The position numbers were made by a program, and so were the translations under genes. 64,000 nt of DNA from Gymnogyps californianus (Eukaryota; Chordata; Aves; Accipitriformes; Cathartidae), in NCBI RefSeq assembly GCF_018139145.2, contig NC_059480.1:17918428-17982427 (forward strand), given 5' to 3'. The notes under the pieces are model-generated. The model saw only the letters and a list, made by a program, of their open reading frames with translations. It was not told where the DNA came from and did no database searches. Shown here piece by piece: positions 44,101 through 53,100 of the stretch. Every line of letters starts with the position of its first letter. Position 1 is the first letter of the stretch.

Positions 44101-47100
44101 CATTTCTGTTTTTTTCAGAAACACATTTAGATCCTCCAAAGGATGGAGCCTTTTTTAAAACGCAGCTAATTAAAATGTAGTCACAGGTTTTCCAGATTAG
44201 GACCATTTATACTCTTCTGCTTTTTTGTCCACAGAGTGATGACAGATCTACCATCTCCCCCGGCTCACCTACCACTCAGACAGGTAACAGGGAAAGGAAG
44301 AAAAATTTCTGAAAAATAAGATCAAAATGGCTGCTTGCTTATTTGTACTATGAAGAGAAGGGAGCATATGTTCCCATCTCTGTATGTGGCACTGCTGTGT
44401 TTGAGAATTTCCCCAGTTATTTGGGTCCCCTTAGAAACACATGAGGGAAGAGACAACAGGGGTGAAGCATGTCCTCAGGCAGAGCATAGGGTTTGGCTGT
44501 TTTAGGCCTTCATACAGGCTTTGGCACACAGATGCATTCACCAACAGTCAGAACAGTTGTTGGAATTGGTATGTGGAATGTGCTTTGCATGCAAGTGTCT
44601 TTGGAAGTGCCTTTTCCTGCTCTGTGCTTTTATCATGCATGGCTGTAATTTATTTTGTCATTATTATATTAAAATTTTTGTTTTGTTCTTTTTAATTACC
44701 ACATTGCTGAACTCATTTCCTATTTAATCTCTAACCGTTTCCTTCTTCCTCCTTTCCTTTCCTGTGCCTTTCCACATTTGTTTAGTCCACCTTTCCCCTC
44801 CATATCCTGGCCATGCAGCCCCGCCTTCCCATAGAAACCCTTCCCAGCGACCTGAGAGTTTCCTTTTCCGAGCAGCTGTCAGGGATGAAGCAAACAAAGG
44901 TAGGTTATATAGCTCAGAAATTAGCTAGTTTTGCTACGTTTTATTAACATCTGCATTACCTAGGTTTTGCACTGTTCTGTTACTTCAGGTCATTATCATC
45001 AAACTACTTTTAGTGTTCCATTTGTAGACATATGCGTGAATAAGCAATTTTTTATTTAGAGCTGTCAAATATTCTTTTGTCATATTTGTGGAAATGTGGG
45101 AATTTCTTCTTCCTGGTCTGTGCTTACACCTAAAAAGATACCAAGGAAATGCCACAAAAGCCTTCAACAACTGATGAAGGCAGCTTGATAAATTTTGCAT
45201 TGCACAGTAGCACACAACAAAATTGCAGTTTCTGTAGGAAGACTGAACGGTTTCAACATACTCCATGCAGCAAAACTTTTTCCTCCTTTGTGAATGATTA
45301 TTATCCAACAGAAAGAACAGAATCTAAACAGAAAGAAAAATGTGTTAAAGAACACCTCATTTAGATTAGTAGATCATTAGTTTGATTAATAATGAAATGA
45401 AAGATTCATGAAAAGGAATGCACTGTACCCATTCTGGAACCTTGTGTGTGCATGTATAGTACAGCAGTGAAGGACAATCAGCCAAACCGTGCTTAGTGAT
45501 TTTTCTTTCCTTCATGCTGCTTTTTTAGCTGTTACTTCATCTTCTACCCGTGCCTTGTCTCCTGCTAATGATTCTGCAGACCCTAGAGTAAGACAAAACT
45601 CCAAACAGCGAGAGGAGGAGCTGGAGCTAATAGAGCAGCTACGTAAGGTAAGTGCTGCCAGGAGCCAGTATGTGGACATCTTAGTAGATGTATTGCATGC
45701 ACCCTGCTAAATCTGTCCTTGTGTTTTGGACTGATTTCACTGAACCAATGTGGTGTACAGTTGACCAAAATTAAATGGCGTTGTACAGCCTAAGTGGTTC
45801 TTTCAGATGGATGCAGTGGTGTTCACTTTGTTTTTTGTGGTGGATAAAGTCAGCTTCAAATTCTGTAAAATAAACTGTGCTGACTCCTCCTTCTGAGTGT
45901 CCGGTCATCTCTGCTTTTAAAATGTATGTGTGCTTTCTTTCTTCTTTATCAGCCTTCACACTTGTAAGGAACTCCCTGGGAAGTTGCCTCACTGTCTTCC
46001 TTTTAATCTCTTTTTTAAAACTCCTCTTTGCTGTAAAGCCCACAGAAAAGCAGATGGAATGCAGAGACTACTGCCAGTCATGCTGACAGCATGGTTTCCT
46101 TGTGTGCTCTGGATCCATCTATTGATTCTTGCCTTATCCTTAGTTAAGCGCAGAACATCTGAGGCACAAATATTCCTTATACTCGTGCTTTTTGTCTGTT
46201 CAGGGTCACCACACTCCTGGTTTATGCCTGGGTACAATGACAATACACATGAATATTGAAAATGCCGCATGGCGTTAAGGTACTGCTCTGCTTTGCCCCA
46301 GACTTGTTTCTGGAGAGCATGAAGGGATTCCTTGAGGTGCTTTAATTAATTGTTTGAACTTTCCCAAGAAATAAGAATTCCTACTTGTTAAAGTTGATTT
46401 TAAAAGCCATAAGCATCCAGATGGACAGAGAGAATTCCTTTTCTTTGTAAATTTCAAAGTAAGGACAATCTCCTTTCTCTAAAAGGAGAAAGTTATCTTA
46501 AATAAAACAAAACAAAACTTGATGCTGTTTGCAGAGCCTCTCTTCTGTTATCTCAGAATGCTTCGTATGTAGTCTGTCTCTTGTTCTGCTTCCCAGGTAA
46601 GCTTAAATCTTTTTTTTTTTTTTTTTTTTAATACTTAAAAAAATTTAGATACAGCATGACAACTCAGTGAAATTCACACAGCATTTGAAAGAAGATTAAA
46701 AGCCTGAATTGAATTTTTATTCATTCCCTTACACAGATGCTAACTACCTCATTTTTTTAAAACTATTTATGCCAAGTAGATCGGGTTTTTCTTTACAGGC
46801 AAAAATGTTGTCTTGACTTTTGTTATCTATGTTGTCCTCCAACCCACAAAGACAATTATTTTCACTTCCCTTGGCTGAACCATTCTCTGAGAATACATAG
46901 GATTAGGAATACTGTTCCTAGACCCTGATTTCCGTTATTTTTGAATAATGGTTGTATTAGTCCCCTGTGCTGTACAATGAAAACTGTTCATCATTGAGCT
47001 CAATTGCTCCCAGATCATGGTCAGCTCTGGGCCACAGTAGTGCGCAAAGCTTTCCTTGATGTTATTCAGAAAGCTGTTTGGAAATGTCATGAGGATGGAC

Positions 47101-50100
47101 AGAGAGTTGTTAATGCAAGCACTCTGCCTCTTATAAAATGTTCTGCATAATAAAACAGTTGGCGGAAACCAGCTCTTACTTTTTGTGTGTCCATGTTCAT
47201 TTTTCTACAGAATATAGAATCACGGTTGAAAGTGTCGTTGCCCAGTGATCTTGGAGCAGCTCTCACTGATGGTGTTGTTCTGTGCCATTTAGCTAATCAC
47301 GTGCGTCCCCGATCTGTTCCCAGCATTCATGTCCCCTCACCTGCTGTTGTAAGTATGTAATAATGATAGTATTTTATAGATGTCCAAAATAACATCCAAC
47401 AAAGTCCTGTAATCCAGACAAATGCTAAATTCAACATTCTCCTCTGTGAACGTACATGACAAAAAATAGCCATCTGTTCTGTCTAAAAAATGTCTGTAGC
47501 ATCATTAAAAGAAATTATATTTGGGTTTGTTTCATTTAAATGAAGTTACTTCTAATACAGATTGTAAGAAAATGTTAACATTTTCGAGTCCTCCCTATGT
47601 TAACTTGAAAACTAGTGAAATAAGAGATAGTTCAGCATGAGAACTGAAATAGGATATTTCAAAAGATCAAAAGGTCTGAGAAGTTCAGGAAAACAGATAG
47701 TAGGGAAATAAGACATTCTCTACAACGTTTAGGATCCCACTACACAAGACAGTGAAAACAGGCAGAGAAGCCAAGTTGATTCCTGTGTCCACTTTACAGC
47801 ACTACAAATTCCTCTGCTTAGGAATTTTAGCAGAGCACACTCAAGCTACTTGGCGAACAGCATCTCCTGGAACAAAACAAATCCAGTCATACATTTGTGA
47901 TAACAGGAAAAAAGGTTGTTGTATCTGCGGACTGTTCAGAGCAAGGAAGGAAGCACACAGAGAAGTCTGAAAATTTCTGAAGTTGTTTCTCTTACCCTGC
48001 CTAACTGCAGTGTTCCTGGAAAACAATGAAGATGATCTATTTCTGGGTGCATTACTGTGTATCATGTAGGGAAAGCACAGAATTGGAGAAAGGTCAAGAA
48101 CTGTGAAATAACTACAGATTATTTACCTAATCTGTATTTGTGGAAGTCAGAAAGTTCAGTGAAAATATTTAGGGTCAGCTACTTAAAAGTAGTATGGACA
48201 GGCAGATTGCTTGTTATGCACCTTTAAATTGTATGAATAAGGAAAAAGCCTGAAGATTATTCCTGGGGGAAGAAGCTGAAACATGAATGTTGTGTTTGCT
48301 TTTCCTTATTTTGGAGTCAGTCTTTGTGTTGGTTGGAATTTGAACTGGCACTTACAGGGCTGCCTACTATATCATTGTGGTTCCTCTCCCTCAGACTTAA
48401 AGTGAACAAGCAGATGTCCTCATTATTTTGAGAACGATTGAACTGGACACGCCAGCATTTTAGGGAGATTGTGGAATCATTAAGAGAAGAGGCATACAGC
48501 CGCTATTCAGAAGACTTGCGTCATTGAGAATATCTTTTCAATGGCCTGGTTTTATGTGCTATTGAATATTCTGTATTAGGAATTAAATCATGGCTTTGTC
48601 ATATAAATCCCAAGGAAGAGGCAGCTTTTAGCTGCACGGCTCCAGGAGCAGAAGAGGCCTCATGTCATTCCTCAGTCACAATGTGACCTTTGTATTCCCT
48701 TCGGCCTTCGGGAGAAAGAAGTCAGCGCTAGCCTTTAACCTGCTTTCTTGGTGGCGAAATATGGCCCATTGAGGGGACAGAGCAGAAACCCCAACACTTA
48801 TGGAAAAGTATTGAACCCACAGAGGCTGCTGCCTGCTGCTACGTAGACTGTGGGTAGCTTGTTCAAAGGAGCAGGAAGCTTGTGTCTCTTTAACCAGAAA
48901 ATAATAAACTTCAAGAATAGAAACAAGACAGAGCCTGTGCTGTAGTATGTCTGTGTAGAGGTGTGAAAGCTAACTGTAGAAAAAAGCTTGCTTGAAATAT
49001 GCCAGTGAGTGCAATTCAAACAGCTACATCAAACATATCTACAAGAGGTTTACAAGTAGCAAGCTTCAATTCCAGTTTTCTTCCAGTATTTTCTGGTTTC
49101 ATCTATCCTTCATTTTTTTAATCTCTTTGTTAATTGAAATATGGTTTGATATTTATATATTTTTGTATTGTAGTAATCCAGAACAGACTCTAGATTGCTT
49201 CATATCATGAAATTGCTCTGAAATCACAGCATGGAAGCCATGCATGTGTTTCATTCAAAATACATTTTTAAAATTATCATACTGTAGTCAGTAAAAGTGT
49301 TAGCCAATTTTATGTAACACCTTGTATATAAATATGGCACAACTTAGAACTGTCTTTTTTTAAAAATATCCAGCGTTCATAAATTAGCTTTTCATAAAAT
49401 AGCTTTGAAATTTGGGCTTGCTTTTCTAAAGAAAAGCAAACTTCAACAGAGCCTGCTTTGAATTAGAGAAGCTTATGTCAGTGCGGTATGTTTTTGGCAA
49501 AGAGATTTATTAAGAGTTTTATTTAAATAAAAAATAAAGATCTTTTAAAATCCTGCCAATTAAGAACACTGTATGCCTGCCTCCTTTACTTCTTTGCAGC
49601 CTAAACTTACAATGGCAAAATGCAGACGAAATGTGGAGAATTTCTTGGAAGCTTGCAGAAGGATTGGAGTGCCTCAGGTACGTATTTCTACTATCTTGAT
49701 ACGATGTTTCAGGTGCAGTTTTGTATGATGCTTCAGAAAATAAAACCTTCTTTGAAAGATTGGATGAAAACAAAATGATTAGAAGTTTAGAAGGTTCAGG
49801 TATAAGCTATGTCTTGCAGTATAGATCAGACTTATCTTGCATTGTCTTCCAGAGCAAAATGAAGTCAGATATAGTTTATCAGAGGTCTGATTCACTTACT
49901 GCTGTGCCTCAAATTCACAGTAGCTGATGCAGTTCGAGTCTGCCTTTAGAATTGCAAGGTATTTCTATAAAAACAATTACATTTCCTCAAGATTAAATAT
50001 TTGACAGCTTAAAAGTGGGATAAAATTTGGATGATGTTTTGCATGTGTTATTTTTATCCCAAAGCTTTTCATGTTCCTTCAGAACAATTCTCTTACGTGA

Positions 50101-53100
50101 ATGTCTTTACTGTCTTACCGACAAGTCGCAGTATTATTGGCCTTTCTCTGATGGTAGCTATCTTTGCATAGATCCTAATTCTTTTGTTATGTAGCAGTGG
50201 TAGAAGTCTGTCTTCTGGTATTCCTTGTTCTGTTCTGAAACTTGGAAGATCTAGGAGGTGGGAACATATAAAATAGTCCATCTGAGTCCAGTTATCCTCT
50301 TTTATGCTGTCCTGTCCTTTCCACTTTGTCTTATTCATTAGCTGTCTCAGTACAAATAGTTTTGATACGTCATGTTTTTCTTAATTTTTCTTCTAGTGCA
50401 TTAACTGATTTGGTTTCTTATACTGCTAAGCATTAATGTTTCTCTTGTGGGTGCTGTTTTCTTTCTTTTGTATTGTGAAAGGGAAAAGTAGACCCAGTGA
50501 CTCATTTCCCAGCTATTTCTAAAAGCAGTGTTCTCGAGTCAGTCATGCAGTATTTTCTGCTGTTTTCAGATAGCTTCACATGCAGGCATTTGAGCCATTG
50601 GGATTTTAGGATAGCATATTTATTGAGCTGCCTGGCAATTTCACATGACTCAGTAGTGAATCGCATTGGAACGTGGTAGGGAGTTGTAAGTGATCGTTAG
50701 TATGTTGAGATCCTGTTTTGGTCCCCTAAGAAACTTCAGACTTTTACTCCCAGCAGAACTGTACAATATAAATTTGCCTGGGGCAAAATTGTTCAACTCC
50801 ATCCCAGCTTCCCTATTTATAGCTCCCGCAAATATGAAGATGTAATTTTTATGGGATTGCAGTACAGAGCAGATCACTGAAATGACCCACATTTAAAAGC
50901 AAACAAACAAGAAAGCCACTCAAGAAGAAGTCCTCTATACACCCAGTCTGCTACATCTGCTACACCTACTGTCTGGGACCCTCCTGGTTTTCTCATATTT
51001 CTTGCTTTAATGTGAAAGAGTTCAAGGAGAGTGTCTCTGGGGAAACTTACTGAAATACCCCCACCTGAACTCTAAAATTGCTCTCACATGTCTACATTAC
51101 TTATCTACTGAGATGTGAACATAAGATATCTGTATGCAAGAATGGCGTGGCAGCCTAGTATATTTTTCTTGAAAAGACGCCTGCAGGTATTTCCTTTCAT
51201 TTAAATTCTAATTACAAAAATAAAAGGCTTTCTGAAAGTATGGATCTATGTAGAAATACTTACCTTCTAAGAGGAAGGCTACTTTTAGAAAATGCTAATT
51301 ACAGGCACCACAGTGGAGCAGCTATTTCTATAGGACTTTGCTAGTTAAAGCCCTTGCATCAAAAGAAACCAACAGTTGAACAGATTGATATGTGCGTCTA
51401 GATTTCACTGACTTACAGCAGTTACCTGTGTGAAAGGGAGGGAAAAGATACACAGTGGGAATAGTTACTGAACACTTAAACTCTAATTAGTAATAGATAT
51501 TTCTGCAGGATACCGCATTCAAGCATCAGTTACACATAAATAAGCTCTTGTCCTACTGTTTTCATTATCTAAGATACATGTGGAGACTTAGCTTTGGTGA
51601 GTACTCAGTGCCAGCAGCATCTCAGAAACCTGTAGCCTCTTCATTTCCCCTGGAGAAAAATGGTTTTCACTAAGGCATGTGTAAACTGCTATGTTTTTAA
51701 CAACAAAGACTGTTACATGTTTAAGCTGTACAGGTGACAGGCACCTCATTGAACACTAAATACTTGCATTAAGTGAGTTCTTTGCAATGGGAGTCTTGCA
51801 GATTCCTTTGTGAGAATTAACCAGCTGTGATACGCTTCTCGAACATGTAGGTTATATCTGAGATGTCTGATGACTGACTGCTTCGTGGATGTTGCTATGG
51901 CTAACTAACTGACCTTTTTTTTCTGTCTGTTTTCCCTTCCTGCTCACACACTCTGGACAGGACAATCTTTGTTCCCCTTCTGACATTCTTCAGCTAAACC
52001 TCAGCGTTAAAAGAACAGTTGAGACTCTTCTTTCCCTGGGGACAGATTCAGAAGAATCCAGTCTTGTCTCCCTTTCCATTCAGCTCTGGGGCTTTGTGGT
52101 GTTTTACTGTACTCTAATGCTAACGCTCTGTATGTTCTATCGCTGGGTCTTTTTTCTCTAGCTGAAGGATAGTGTTGCTGCTTCCTCCATCACTCCGGTG
52201 CTTGGGAAAGGATTTTGGGTTTTGTCAAGACTGTGTGTATGAAGTGCTTTCTTTCCCACTGATGGGACAGAGGTGACAAGTACGATGTGTAAACACATTG
52301 GTGCACCCACACAACCATCTGTGACATAATTCACATTTGTATTTGCTGTGTCATATTTAGCAGATGTAATGGTTTTACAAGGGAGGAAGTGCTGTCCATG
52401 GGCTAGAGCGAGGGACTGAGGATAGGACATGTGGGTGCATGCTATAGTCTGCTGACGAGTGGTGTAGTACTGGGGAAACTGCATTGTCAGTTTGTGCCTC
52501 AGTTTCCCCATCTGTATAATGGGAATTGCAGCTACTTTGGTAAATTGCTTGAGGATTATCTGATGAAAAATGTTAAAGAATGTGAAGTATTTTTTTCAAC
52601 ATCAGTGTTCTTGATGAGATCTCACAGTCTTAGGAGACATGGTCTAGTAAGTTTTGTCCACAGGACTTTGTAACTGATTTTTTTTTTCTTACCCCCGGTC
52701 CTTTATCCTGCTTTTGATTTCTCATATTTGTAGACTCTAGTGTATTACTTTGAGTCAGGATTTTTAAAATAACTGTCCTGAGCTACTTGAGCTTCATAAC
52801 AGATCAAGCAGGAAATTTTCAGAGAAATTGAGCTCTTCAACAGCTTTGAGAGAAAAGTTTTCTCGCACAGAAGGAAAAATCTTTAAGATGCTATCAGATG
52901 CCACAGAATGTCATAGCATTTTACTGTGCTCTGGGTAAAACTTCACAAAAACTTCTTGAGTTGCCACTTGATTGTGGGCACCCCAACCCATGCTTGTTCC
53001 ATGCTTATTCCCTTCTTCCTCTTACCCTGTCATTTTCAGAACCTTTGTATCATGCAATTGCAGAAATGTAAGTCCCAGCTGCACGATCACTCTTCACTGT

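Noticed and set aside
52158..52511. 117-codon minus-strand open frame opposite the membrane-isoform UTR
   Set aside because: It runs antisense to a UTR containing a SINE. No domain or independent signals.
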